Source: Rosellinia necatrix
Lineage: Eukaryota; Ascomycota; Sordariomycetes; Xylariales; Xylariaceae
Direction: 5' to 3'
DNA: 64,000 nucleotides
Assembly (NCBI GenBank): GCA_021209875.1
Contig: JAGYVD010000004.1
Location: 3,626,001 to 3,690,000 of the forward strand
Shown here: positions 39,301 through 50,290 of the stretch, one piece after another
Layout of the letters: each line of letters opens with the position of its first letter
How positions within the stretch are numbered: position 1 is the first letter of the stretch
The notes under the pieces: generated by a model
The model's input: only the letters and a program-made list of their open reading frames with translations
Told to the model about the DNA's origin: nothing
Database searches by the model: none
Program-made: the position numbers and the translations under genes

Positions 39301-40838
39301 TTCTTCCTCTTCCTCCTCCTCCTCGTCGTCGTCGTCGTCGTCGTCGTCGTTGTTAGGGACCTTGGCCTTCGAGGGAAATTCCAGGAGCAAGTCCCGCTGG
39401 CCTTCTTCATTTTCCACTGTCCGCCATTCTACATGTAAATTCTCTGCCACATCCTGTACAAATTTGCGGTCCGCTGCGACAAGGCCATTGCCTAGGTTCA
39501 AAGATCCCTTGGGCGGCTTGGTTACGAATTTGCGAATTTGTTTCCATAGCTCTTTCTGGGGGCTTGTCATCACCAGCTTCCCTTTCACTTTGGTAAACTC
39601 ATGGCCATTAGTATCCACCGCCTGCTTGCTTCTGAGCCAATTAGAATCGGCGTGTTCGTGTTCAAAGTGTCGGTATTCCTCCTTGGATAACTCGTCCAGA
39701 AGTAGCTGTAGCCGGGGTAGGTTAATAACGCCTTCTTCATTGATATATCCGTCACATTGGGGAAGGATTTGCTTATAAATGCGAAACATGGTTGCCAATG
39801 CCCCCTCGTTGATGTGGAGATATGGAAGGTTTGGAAGAAAATCGTTTCCAACAAAGAAAGCCATAAGGATGAAATCATCTATAATTCTTTCCATATCGAA
39901 AGCAGTCTTTAGGGTACCGTCTTTTTTCAAATCCTGGAACTCTAGTTCTAGATATTCGCGAACAATGCAAAGATGCAAAAGATAGAAATTCTGGTGCTCC
40001 AACTCTTTTGATTTGGTCTTTGAGGGACGACCGAACGTGACTTCTTCTCGAAGCAAACAGAAATGTGGATCATGACTCAAAAGGCCCAGCATGATGAGAT
40101 CGGCATCCAAGCCGTAAAGGCAATGTCGAACGTTGGGATGATAGTCGGGTTGTGCCTTGGCATTCCTTATATACTCCATGATCTTGTGCTCGCCCTCGCC
40201 GGGGACCTCGTGACCAGACAGGACTATGTCACAACCCTGCCAGTCGGAATCTTCGGATATCTTCTTATTAATGAAATACTTGAGTTGGCGGGTGAGCTTG
40301 GCCATGAATTCAGTGCCTGGCGTGATACAATTGCTGTCGAAGGGGTCATCTTTGGGCAGCTCCTGACCCTCACGGATGGCCTTGTCACGGGCCACCTCGG
40401 CATCGAGGGCGGTACGAAAGCGACGGGCTCTCTGCTGGTTCATCTTGGCTCTCGGGGCGACACCGTCGATGGCCATGAAGAAGAGCTTTTTAGGCTTGAT
40501 TTTACCGAAGAGATGTTCGATGTAGTTGAATATGCGGATGAACATTTCATCCTCGCTAAGTCGAAAAGAGGCATCAGACGAATCCTTGTGAGTACAGTTG
40601 TGGATGATGCCATTCATGTCCAACTAAGAAGGTCAGCAACGACGGCAGTGGTGAGGGCGGGCCGGCGCACGTATAGATTGTCGAATTCAGGTATTCGATT
40701 GTCAGCAATGAGCTGGGATATGGCGGGATAGCGCTCCGAGAGCCATCGGAAAAATTTAGGGACACTATGATGAAACCGGTCAGTCAACAGAAGGAAGCAG
40801 GGAGAGCAGGGGCGTATGGATATGCAGACGGACCCCAT
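36353..40838 (-). CDS. xrn1: 5'-3' exoribonuclease 1 (Xrn1/Kem1)
   Basis: Exons 40838-40834, 40764-40671, 40623-39006 and 38946-36353, giving 1436 aa. The first coding exon is only ATGGG. Splicing yields MGVPKFFRWLSERYPAIS, the canonical Xrn1 N-terminus. Catalytic landmarks are all present: LDMNGIIHNC, DGVAPRAKMNQQRARRFR, GHEVPGEGEHKIMEYIR, GLDADLIMLGLL and VGNDFLPNLP (Mg-binding Asp/Glu and the 5'-phosphate pocket Lys/Gln/Arg). Near residue 460 an Asp-8/Glu-8 tract is encoded by GAC and GAG runs. GQPFRPFEQLMGVLPDRSKK marks the linker. PAZ/Tudor-like, winged-helix and SH3-like parts follow (GLGDRVVYAQASGKVPLGSR). The tail is Gly/Arg-rich (RGG). It degrades decapped 5'-monophosphate mRNA in the cytoplasm. 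It is transcribed away from the vacuolar transporter gene. Confidence 0.97.
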
Positions 40839-42203
40839 TTTGTGACAGTGATGATAGCAGTGGCGATGATGATGGTCGTGATCGTGGCCGTGATCGTGGC
40901 CGTGATCGTAGTCGTGGTTGTCGGTCAGACCGCGGGCGTTTATAGACTAGGGATGGGATGTCATGTATGGCGCGACTGTGACGGCAAAGACGACGGGTTG
41001 GTAAAGAGAACGAAAATCGGATGCCGTCGCATGGAGGGGGAGACAAAGGGAGGGGGGTTGTCAGAGGGCGAGAGACGGAGAAAGTTGGCGATGATTCGGG
41101 TTTGTCTCGAGTTCGTCCAATTTTAGACGAGGGCCTAAGCGAGGAGGGAGTCAGTCAGCCGACGTGTAGGCGCAAGGCCAACGAATGGCGATTCTCGACC
41201 TAGATAACCAAGTACCTGGACAGGCAGAAGGCAGGAGGCAGAAGGCAGGAGGCAGAAGGGGGAGGGATGGAGGGGGGCGGAGGCGTGCCGAGGCAAACAT
41301 ACACACCTGGGGGTTCTTCTCTCTTTCGCTCTCTCTGTCTCTCTCTCATAGGTCGGCGCGAAAAGAGGCACAAGTAGAACGCCGATGCAGTTGGCGGGAT
41401 ATAACGGTGATGAAGCGAACAGGAAAGGGAGGGACGTAACAATGTAATCACGATGCGCCCGACTTTGAGGACGGGGTTTCTTGCGGCTCGCTGAGTTCCA
41501 TCTAAAATTCGGTACTTCTAAAAGTACCTGACGTATTAGGTACTTGTATGTTGGTAGATAGGTCGTACAGTGGGGTTGGTGATCATGTATGCCTTGATAG
41601 ATGGGTAGGTACCTAGATATACATACTATAGAGACCCGGCATCGAAGTACAGGTACTTGTACGGGCCAGAGCTGTGGGGGCCGGGCAGCCATGCACACAG
41701 TGCGCTTCCCTGCCCAACCGAGAGGTGTCGGCGATTGCGGCTAGCACCGCCGTGTTGGGTCAGCAGCTCGACGTAGGTCCCTAACTCGGTCCAGCACACG
41801 ACCGAACGCCTTCGCCCGTCCACACACATCACATATCGCACATCACAGGCCTCAGCTCGCCTGCTTGCCACTCACCGTCTTCCACGGACCTACGTCACTA
41901 GATTCCACTGGTCCACCGATTGGCCTCCTTCACCGCCGAACCGAGACCGTACGTATTTAAGTAGTCCTCAACCGTGACTCGTGAGCATCGCTCTCTCGCG
42001 TCTCATTGTCCCTTGGGCGTTGTGTCGGAGGCCTGACTGCCCTTCGCATCTTGACCGGGAGTCGACTGAGTAGAGTTCTAGGTTACCCGGGCGGTGGCAC
42101 CACCTCCAGGCTGTGTCATCCCATACTCCGCTCCTTGTAATCGATATATGACGTCGCGTGATCCCGACAATAAGCGCCTGTTGACATTTGTTGATGCAAA
42201 ATA
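40839..42203. promoter_or_regulatory. Divergent promoter region between XRN1 and the amino acid transporter gene
   Basis: 1.37 kb between two start codons facing apart. It contains a 12-bp tandem GTGATCGTGGCC run (about 40,870-40,920), a 14-bp GGCAGAAGGCAGGA tandem (41,222-41,259), a CTCTCT run (41,326-41,350), and several GTACCTA/TAGGTACTT motifs at 41,510-41,660. ORFs in it are explained by these repeats. No gene seen. Confidence 0.45.
41222..41259 (+). repeat. 14-bp tandem repeat (GGCAGAAGGCAGGA)
   Basis: About 2.7 units with few changes, in the XRN1/transporter intergenic region. Confidence 0.75.
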
Positions 42204-44591
42204 ATGGCAACCCCAACTCGCGATGGCAGCCGGACGCCCCAGCCGGGTAGCGGTGCTCAACGACCACTTCTGTCGTCGCCGCCCGGCTCTTTTCGAAGCC
42301 GGGATTATGGGACTTCAGTACCTCGGGCCGACGCAACTGCTAGGCTAGCTTCACCCATACCGTCTCAGGCTTTTGGCACCTCGCCCTCGCATCGGTCGTC
42401 TTCGCCGAGCCGGGGAGGTTCCGCTACGGCTACCTCGGAGGGCGCTGCACCCCTCGCTGGTGGCTCCGGCGCCGGAGCCACAGGCCCGGGAATATCCGCT
42501 CTCGCCGCGGCCCTGTCAAATTCTGGCGGACAATCACCTCCACGGTTTGGGACGCCTCCTGCACGGCCCCTGTCTCCCTTAGCAACGGGCGCGCTGCAGA
42601 CTCCCCCGAATGTCGGTTCGTTCGATGCAAAGTCGAGGCTTGCGCAGGGGGGTGGCAACGGGGCATACGAGGACGTCGAGATCGTAAAACGCCATCTTGC
42701 ACGGCCATCCGATGCTCCCGATACCGGATCCGATTCGAACAATGGCGATAAAGCCAAGGGGAAACAAATCGGCGAGGTCTCGGAGCCCACCCAAGACGAA
42801 GATGAATTCTATAGTCTTAGGTTGCAAGGTGGTGATATCACGCGACAGATTTACCGGTGGTCGGAAGAGGCGGACGGCCGCCGCCGTACGCAACGCAGCA
42901 AGAGCTTTAGTCATACGAGGGAGGAGCCCGAAAACGAAGTTCTCGATATCAATACTATCAACGTCCCCGGCGGGTTTAGGAGGAACTATCTTCGACGAGC
43001 GGCACAGAGCCCTGCGGCAACTCCTCGGGGGCTTGAGGCCGGTTACCCTTCTCCCAGGCCGGGGAACGAGCCACAGCTGTTTACCAGCAGCTTTCTCGAG
43101 TTTTTAACCATCTACGGCCATTTTGCCGGAGAAGAGCTGGAAGAGGATGACGAGGTGCTACGCCCCGGCGAATACTTCTCATCAGGAGAGGATTCCGACT
43201 TCTACGATAGCGAAGACGAGAGGGAGCCGATGGAAGATAGCACGCTGCTCACGCCCTCTAAGCGTAGACGGAGACGAAAAGCCCGGGGCGGTAGTGGCAC
43301 TAACACTCCATTCAATGCAGCGCTACTGCTTTTGAAATCATTTGTCGGCACAGGAGTACTCTTTCTACCTCGAGCCTACCTGAACGGTGGCATGGTGTTT
43401 AGCAACATCGTCCTCGTCGCCCTTGCTGCACTAAGCTACTATTGCTTCATGTTGCTCATCACTACGCGACTCAAGGTTGAGGGCTCCTTTGGTGATATCG
43501 GTGGTATCATCTATGGCGAATGGATGCGGAGGCTAATTCTAGGCTCCATTGTGCTAAGCCAAGTCGGATTTGTTGCTGCATATACGGTCTTCACGGCAAA
43601 GAACTTGCAGGCCTTCGTCCTTGCTGTGACCGACTGCAGCACATACGTAAAGCTCACCTGGTTTATCTTGATGCAGATGATCATATTTCTGCCGTTTTCT
43701 CTTTTCCGGGACATAGGCAAGCTCGGTTTCACCGCACTGATCGCCGATGCGTTTATCATCATTGGACTTGCCTATTTGTTCTATTACGATGTTTTCACTC
43801 TGAGTACGCAGGGCCTCGCGGATATCATTTTATTCAACACAAAGGACTGGACACTCTTCATCGGCACGGCTATCTTCACCTTTGAGGGAATTGGGCTCAT
43901 CATCCCGATTCAAGAGTCGATGAGGAACCCCGCCAAGTTTCCCAAGGTCATGTTTAACTCTATGATTATTATGTCGGTGATCTTCATTACAATGGGTGCG
44001 GTGTCTTACGCGGCCTATGGCTCTAAGACGGAGACTGTTGTTCTTCTCAATCTCCCACAGGATAATAAGTTCGTCAATGGAGTCCAGCTACTCTATTCTC
44101 TCGCCATTCTATTGTCGACTCCGTTGCAGATATTCCCGGCTATCAAGATCACCGAAAACGCCCTTTTCACGAAAAGCGGGAAGTACAACCCCTACATCAA
44201 ATGGCAGAAGAACGTGTTTCGGTTTTTCATGGTGATTCTCTGCGCACTCATCGCCTGGGGAGGCTCAGATAACCTAGACAAATTCGTGGCGCTTGTGGGA
44301 AATTTCGCATGCATTCCACTTACCTTTATATACCCGGTAGGTGCTCCTCCTATCTTTCCCTTGACTACATATCTATGCATACATTACGAAGCATGATTCC
44401 TGACCTTTTTTTGATAGCCGCTTCTTCACTATAAGGCCATAGCTAGAACACGGATCCGCAGAGCCTCGGACATCTTGCTGTGCATCTTCGGCTTTGTCGC
44501 CATGGGCTATGCAACAAGTTTAACCGTGATCTCATGGGTGAGCGCTCCATCAAAAGAGCCACCAGGGTACTGTGACACGCACCATATCTAA
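42204..44591 (+). CDS. Vacuolar amino acid transporter, Avt3/Avt4 type (Aa_trans family)
   Basis: Exons 42204-44336 and 44418-44591, giving 768 aa. The 81-nt intron has donor GTAGGT and acceptor GATAG. Its removal restores the last helix and the family ending (ISWVSAP...PGYCD). Residues 1-360 are a long disordered, Ser/Pro-rich and then acidic cytosolic N-terminus (YFSSGEDSDFYDSEDERE). A basic patch KRRRRRKARG precedes TM1. Residues about 366-755 carry the 11 membrane helices of the AAAP family, starting TPFNAALLLLKSFVGTGVLF with the unwound-helix Gly-x-Gly, and later IFTFEGIGLIIPIQESM. The long N-terminus is typical of fungal Avt3/Avt4 homologues, which export neutral or basic amino acids from the vacuole. 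The substrate cannot be told from sequence. The start is the first ATG in frame after a stop-rich leader. Confidence 0.88.
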
Positions 44592-45325
44592 ACCAGCTCA
44601 AACCACCAATAGCAGTGCTTGGTCAAGCTGTATACTAATTGCATAGCGGTTTGAGTTTTCCTTTTTAGCAGGATGGGTTTGTAAGAATGAGCATGGGGAG
44701 GAGCCGATTATTTATATTCAACTAGTGAGGTATAGATTACAAAGAATGCAACTGGGGCACATAAGGTGGTCGGACTGGATAGTTAATGGTATATTCATGG
44801 ATATCTCAGTTGTTTGGCCATGATTATGACATGATAAGTTGTCCTGGTTAGGTCTGGCGTAGCCGAGCCTGGCCGGGCCGAAGCCGTGCATAGTATGTAT
44901 GTAGTCAATACAAATACAAATGCACAGTGTACGAAAACGTTGTCATGCCGAAAGGTTGTGTTCTTGCCGGGGTTTTGCCGATTGGCCAAGAGCCACGAGG
45001 TTCCACTGGCCCCTACCTGGATTTCCAACTCAGCCTTGGCTAACCAAACCAACCATCAAGATAAGTAACCTGTCTAACTCCATTCCAGACTGCCATCATC
45101 CACCAGATTGCTTCACAACGATCAAGGCTTCCCCCACCTTTTCCTCTGCCGCGTCAAACTTGCTCTTTATATTTTTAGCCTAATCTCGTTTGAGCTTCTT
45201 TCCGTCGAGCTCAGGACCAAGGCTTTTTACATTCACTATCGTGTAGCATCAGCAACCGAAACAAAGGCGGAGCCGTGACACAGTGCATTCGGGTCGCTAT
45301 ATCTACCTACATATCTTGAATAATT
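44592..45325. other. Intergenic stretch, nothing recognised
   Basis: 3' flank of the transporter gene and upstream region of RPB11. Small ORFs only. Confidence 0.5.
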
Positions 45326-45364
45326 CTCTTTTTTCTCTTTCTTTCTTTCTTTTTTTCCTTTTCA
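45326..45364 (+). promoter_or_regulatory. CT-rich tract in the RPB11 core promoter/leader
   Basis: A run of T and C (CTCTTTCTTTCTTTC type) that ends about 30 bp before the RPB11 ATG. Such tracts are common just upstream of starts in filamentous-fungal housekeeping genes. Confidence 0.45.
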
Positions 45365-45396
45365 CTCCGAGCGGTACACGGGCCAAATACGTGACG

Positions 45397-46592
45397 ATGA
45401 ATGCACCAGACAGGTTAGTTCTTCTCTCAAGCCGCCGTTATTTCTTTGCCCGTCCAACCAACTTCACGATTCGACTGCATCTTCAACAAACAAACTCTAT
45501 GTGTTGGTTGGCCTCAGAAGGGCATGCATCAACATGTCCTGGGAAGAAATATGGTATTCAATGAATAACGGATATAATGCTGGCAAATTTATACGTCCTC
45601 TATCTACTTATCTCTTATCCGGATTTCGATGTCTATTTGAATAAAAGGCGCGGAAGGCGGGAGGCGCCTGCCAATCCCCCAAAATGAGGCACGGGCATTC
45701 TGATGGCAAGAACGCCCAGGAGGCAAGAGCCGCCCATGACTACCACTGGGCAGTCTGCACCTGGTTTGAACCCTTCATTATCACCTTCCACGTTTCGCCC
45801 ACGGGCCTCAACAATCTCCACCCCTCTATCCCTTTGCCTGGCTACTGGTTTCCACGGGGACTCTGCACTCTTGCCCGTTACAATTCCCCTTCGGGAAACA
45901 CCTTACCCAACTGAGAGCCACCACAACCCACACGCCCGCCTATCCGCCTTCATTCGGAGGTGTCCAAGTCAACATGGCCAACCAGAGACATTACAACGAG
46001 CCTGATAGCGCGTTCGGCTATTCATATACTTTCTCTGAGTGCGCCCTTGTCGCTAACAGCTGTTTATAGGTTCGAGCTCTTCCTTGTCAACGAGGCCGAG
46101 GGCGAGAAGAAAATTACAGAGAAGCCCTTTGCCGGTAAGCCCACTCTTTCATCACTCACTCCCTCCCTCCCTCGTTTCAAGCCTGGTGTCCCGGTTTCCG
46201 TTACCTCATCAGCTAACGGCGACAAGGTACTTCTAACACATCGGATTTCATCCTGCTGAAGGAAGACCACACGCTCGGAAACCTCCTTAGTGAGCACCTG
46301 AAGCACGCTCCTCATGTCTTGACGGCCGGGTACAAAGGTGCTTTACACCGCAAACTCACTACCCCCTTTCCCGTGGCTATGTATCTAACACGAGACAGTG
46401 GGCCATCCCAATGTTCCGGAAGTGTTGATCCGCCTGCAGACCGATGGCACCGTCACCCCCCGCGAGGTTTTGATCGATACATGCAAACAACTTATTGCCG
46501 CCTACGGCCAGCTTGGCCGTGAATTCACCCGTGAGTATGAGCTGCGCCGCATGGTGGCGGCCGGAGAGCAGGAAAATGGCGGCAAACCCTGA
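45397..46592 (+). CDS. rpb11: RNA polymerase II subunit RPB11
   Basis: Exons 45397-45413, 46070-46134, 46227-46337 and 46399-46592, giving 128 aa (yeast Rpb11 is about 120). The 17-nt first exon and the second together read MNAPDRFELFLVNE, the invariant Rpb11 start. They are separated by an unusually long 656-nt intron (donor GTTAGT, acceptor TATAG). The later introns are 92 and 61 nt, with GCTAAC and CTAAC branch sites. LLKEDHTLGNLLSEHL is the alpha-motif used for dimerising with Rpb3, like the bacterial alpha dimer. The C-terminal helix (AYGQLGREFTREYELRRM) is complete. The protein is a core subunit of Pol II. The gene converges on LSM5, with 335 bp between the stop codons. Confidence 0.95.
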
Positions 46593-46927
46593 AGGGGAGG
46601 CGCATCCACTCACTTTTTCAGCATTTCACGGATTAGGGAACAGCAAGGCCAGGCAGGTTCGGGGAATGGCGTTTTTAGGTACCAGTGCTCTTTCGGGTGA
46701 AGCCTCCAAAGGTTGATTGTGGATTTCGAATCGCTCTACTAAGACATAAAGCTGCTAGAGTCGCTAATGGAATTGACTTCAAGGGCAGTATTCGCCACCC
46801 GAAGGCCGCCTTCCCCCTGTCCCCTTTATCGTGATATTCATAAATGAACCTATCTCCTCTAGTCACCCGTGATATGTAGCCTTGATGGCTCCCCTAGCAC
46901 CAGAAGCATCTGTCATAGGTGGGAGCT
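46593..46927. terminator. Shared 3' region between convergent RPB11 and LSM5
   Basis: 335 bp between two stop codons facing each other. The two 3' ends must lie here and the transcripts may overlap. No clear hairpin or poly(A) consensus was picked out by eye. Confidence 0.35.
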
Positions 46928-47560
46928 TCATGTGGCCACAGGGCCCTCGCCACCTGGTATCAGCTAGCGTACATCAAGTTAGCATTTCATTCTCGAGAGG
47001 GAGGAAGCTTAATGCATACCATACAAATATTATTGCCATTTAGAAGAATCTTGGAGAGCTTTGTATGGTTGCCCGAGTAGTCGCTGCTTCCCATTAATGC
47101 CCGACACATGATTGAAGGGTGAGGGGAACGGCGTACAACTCTGTTACATCCTCAAGAACCATGTCTATGGTGGATTCAATCAGCATTCGTCGTTCGGTGC
47201 AATTGGGAAGCGGAAACCGTCCAACAACTTACTGACGTAGTCATCAAACCCCATCAGGGTGCCACTGAATTCTGTAGGATAGGCATCAATCAGCTGATAC
47301 TCGATGAAGACGAAAACGATGACGACGGCAGGGGTGACGACACCGAGGCGCTTGGGGAGAAGAAAATGATGTGGAATCATGAACGGGCCTTCATACCCTT
47401 GTCCCCCTTCATGACAACCCATATGCGCGAGCCGACACACTTGTCGATAAGCTCTAACGAGACCGGTTTAATTAGTTCTCGTCCTCGTTGCAGGCCGGCT
47501 ACGGGCTGCTCATGGATCGGGCGAGAAGTGCGCACCTAACGGGAGAAGTTGAGATGCCAT
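46928..47560 (-). CDS. lsm5: U6 snRNA-associated Sm-like protein LSm5
   Basis: Exons 47560-47536, 47453-47397, 47271-47233, 47164-47137, 47083-47020 and 46963-46928: six exons for 82 aa, with five introns of 53-125 nt, all GT-AG. The joined reading gives MASQLLPLELIDKCVGSRIW, then VVMKGDKEFSGTLMGFDDYV, NMVLEDVTEFDYSGNHTKL and KILLNGNNICMLIPGGEGP, with both Sm motifs (Sm1 ending GFDDYVNMVLEDV, Sm2 NGNNICMLIPG). LSm5 belongs to the Lsm2-8 ring (U6 snRNP, splicing) and the Lsm1-7 ring (decapping activator in mRNA decay). Exons as short as 25 and 28 nt make this gene easy to miss. Frame and length are exact. Confidence 0.95.
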
Positions 47561-47891
47561 CTTTTTTCTCCTTTCCCTTTCCCTTTCCCTTTCTTCTCCG
47601 TCTTCTTCTCTCGTTACTTTCCAAGATTGAAGCGCCAGGCAATGAGAGAGGCGCTCAACTTGGTATTCTGGGTTAGAAGACCCTAGTTCAGTGATTTTTC
47701 TCCTTTCTTCTTCTGTTCAAATCGCATATGTTGTATTTCCGGTGCTAGTGTAGTCGGGCTTGGTATTGAATAAAAAGCCTGCAGTCACATAGTTTATAAC
47801 AGCCTGTAACTTGGCGGGAGGGAGGGAGTTATGGTGGGGTCGCACTAGGTACCTAGCCTACCTAAGTACTGTAGGTGCCTACCTACCTAGG

Positions 47892-47914
47892 TAGTAGTAG
47901 TAGTAGTAGTAGTA
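47892..47914 (+). repeat. (TAG)8 microsatellite
   Basis: Eight TAG units flanked on both sides by CCTACCTAGGTA-type palindromes. Confidence 0.9.
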
Positions 47915-48444
47915 TTAACGTCTAGTCTAGGTGTACCTACCTAGGTAGGTAAGTAAGTTACTTAAGTATGTAAGTTACTTGGTAGATAGTTAATGTATAT
48001 TTGTACCTGTTGCACTGTACCTAAGTACTTACCTATTACCCAAGTTCTAATTCCGCCTACCGGTTAGATGACCCACCCTGAACCGCATTCCCCCCAAAGT
48101 CGCGGTGGTCAACTACGCGTTGTCCACTAACACCAAGTAACCACTACACCAAGTTGGGAACCAATTTACGCCAACAGCACAACTCCGTGGGATTTCGGCC
48201 ATGGAGCTGCGCTGTGCCCCGTCGCTTGTTTCTTCCAAATGACCTTACTCGGAAGCTCAGAGCCGGCCGGAAATGCCCTGAGGTGTTCGTCAAGCTTTCT
48301 GCGCCCATCCTCTCCCTGTCTTCCGCGGTTCGTTCTCCTGTCTCATTGTCCATCATCCATCATCCGTCGTCACTCGTGCCGTTTCTATGCCACCTTTCCA
48401 CGTCATTCACCCGTCCACCGATACTATATGCACTAACGTGGTCA

Positions 48445-48467
48445 TGGTGGTGGTGGTGGTGGTGGTG
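48445..48467 (+). repeat. (TGG)n microsatellite
   Basis: About eight TGG units, 40 bp before the start of the exonuclease gene. Confidence 0.9.
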
Positions 48468-48507
48468 ATGCTATTATAGATCCTGGATAGCAAACCATTC
48501 TCCTAGG

Positions 48508-50290
48508 ATGACGGTGACGCCGCCCCGAGACTACCGACTATGGCATCCTACTCGAGGCATCTCGTTCTCGCCTGGCCCCACGCCACTTGCCTCTCCCACG
48601 AGGAGCCCACATATCGTCTCAGTTGGGCCTAGAATCGGAGCTGGCCAATATCATACCGCTACCTCTAAGTCGGCTAGCACGCAGAGTGAGGAAGCCTGGG
48701 CTGCAACCGTATTGCAACAAGCGGCCGCACCACCCCCAAGTCTCAGCTCATCGCTGCGCCCCGAGCAGACGGGGAAATATGTCTCGATACCGCTGAACGT
48801 CGAGGCGGTAGAGGCGGTAGGGGCGAGCGTGGAAGCAAAGGAGGCGGAAAAGAAAGCAACAGGTGGCCCTCCCCCCCCTGTCCTTGAGTATAAGATGGTG
48901 GACGATATGTTCTACGCAGCGAAGAGATCACCCGCCGGGTCCCCTGGATCGTTCTGGTCCTATTCACAGTATAGGCGGACAGCTGAGGATGGACCGGCGG
49001 ACAAGGTAAAGGTGCACTACTGCCGCAGCAGGCACACGATGGAGCGTGTCTGCAAGCAGTACTTCATGAATGAGAAGGTCCTTGGTTTCGACCTGGAGTG
49101 GATGCCGGACGCTACAAGACGGGACGGCCTCAAGAGGAACATCTCGTTGATCCAGCTAGCGAGCCCGAGTCGTATTGCCCTGTTTCATGTCGCCTTGTTT
49201 GCGAACCACGAGGATATGGCCGGCCCATCTTTCAAGAGCCTCATGGAGAACCCAGACATCATCAAGGTTGGCGTTTCGATAAAGGGCGACACCACGCGGT
49301 TGCGAAATTTCCTAGATATTCATTCCCGAGGATTGATGGAGCTCAGCAATCTGTACAGGCTTGTCGTATATTCCAGAAATCGCCAATATCACAATATCAA
49401 CAAGAGACTTGTGCCACTCGCAACCCAAGTGGAGGAGTTCCTCCGCCTTCCCCCTATTCAAGGGTAATGACGTCAGGCTAAGCAATTGGTTCAAAGTTTT
49501 GAACATGGATCAAATATTGTGTAAGTTTCCCCCCCGCCCCACGAGGTCAACCTCGAAATGCTGATATGTTCTAGACTCGGCGTCTGACGCTTACGCTGGA
49601 TTGCACCTTTATGCCACTTTGGAGCATCACAGGAAACAATTGGACCCATGTCCGCCCTCCCCACACTTTGCAGAACTAAATCTCGCCATTCAGCTGGCAG
49701 ACGGGGCCAAGGTGTCCGGTACGGACGATAGTATAGAGCCTGAGGATTTTGCCCTCACCACCGTACAGGGCCCTAACCTATCGAACAAATGCTTAAGTAG
49801 TGCGATGGGGGTCGTGGCCATCAAGGATGGGGAGAATACTTCACCTCTAAAAAGCCCAAATGTCCCGAAGAGGGTAAAAAGAAGCCCCCGCCCGATAGCA
49901 GACCCTGCGCCGATTACAGTGATATCTGCATCCGAATCGCCTAGAGACTCTCGCATTGAAGTTGCTGAAAACCGGGTGGCATTCTATCGAGCCTCGCACC
50001 CCGAGGCGCGTTCGACATTTGCACAACTCCGATCGTACTACCTGTGGCACTGTTACGATCTACCGCCTGCCGCTATTGCGCAGTTAGTCCGCTCCCCACC
50101 ATTAAAAACCGAGACAGTAGTCAACTACATACTCTGCGTCGTACAGGCCGAGAAATTGCCCGTCGATCGAGACCGGCTGCGTGAAATAGCGGGTTTTGTC
50201 CCCCAGCATAAGCTCTGGGCTAGGTGGCCTGTGGTTGCCGGCATGACTACAACAACCGCCGGTGATCAATCTACCGTCCCGTCTGGCTGA
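48508..50290 (+). CDS. Werner-type (DEDDy) 3'-5' exonuclease domain protein, broken by a +1 frameshift
   Basis: Exon 1 is 48508-49520 and exon 2 is 49575-50290 (54-nt intron, donor GTAAGT, acceptor TTCTAG). The frame from 48508 ends at 49468 (LRLPPIQG-stop). The frame one base later continues the domain perfectly (LFKGNDVRLSNWFKVLNMDQ, ILY-SASDAYAG). The switch lies in the CCCCC run at 49450-49454. With four C the gene would be 575 aa. Catalytic residues are all present: FDLEW (Asp-x-Glu) near residue 195, GDTTRLRNF, and Tyr-x3-Asp in YSASDAYAG. The domain spans about 165-370, and the N-terminus is disordered. The C-terminal part (residues 480-560: FAQLRSYYLWHCYDLPPAA, TVVNYILCVVQAEKL) resembles a helical HTH/HRDC-like fold, but this is uncertain. 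Either a base error or a recent mutation. Confidence 0.75.

Larger units (their letters stand above)
47561..48507. other. Intergenic region rich in TACCTAGGTA palindromes and triplet repeats
   Basis: From 47,840 to 48,030 there are dense CCTACCTAGGTAGG and TAAGTAAGTTACTTAAGTA palindromic motifs around a (TAG)8 run at 47,892-47,914. A (TGG)8 run lies at 48,445-48,467 just before the exonuclease gene. A CTTTCC repeat at 47,570-47,592 precedes LSM5. No gene seen. Confidence 0.55.
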
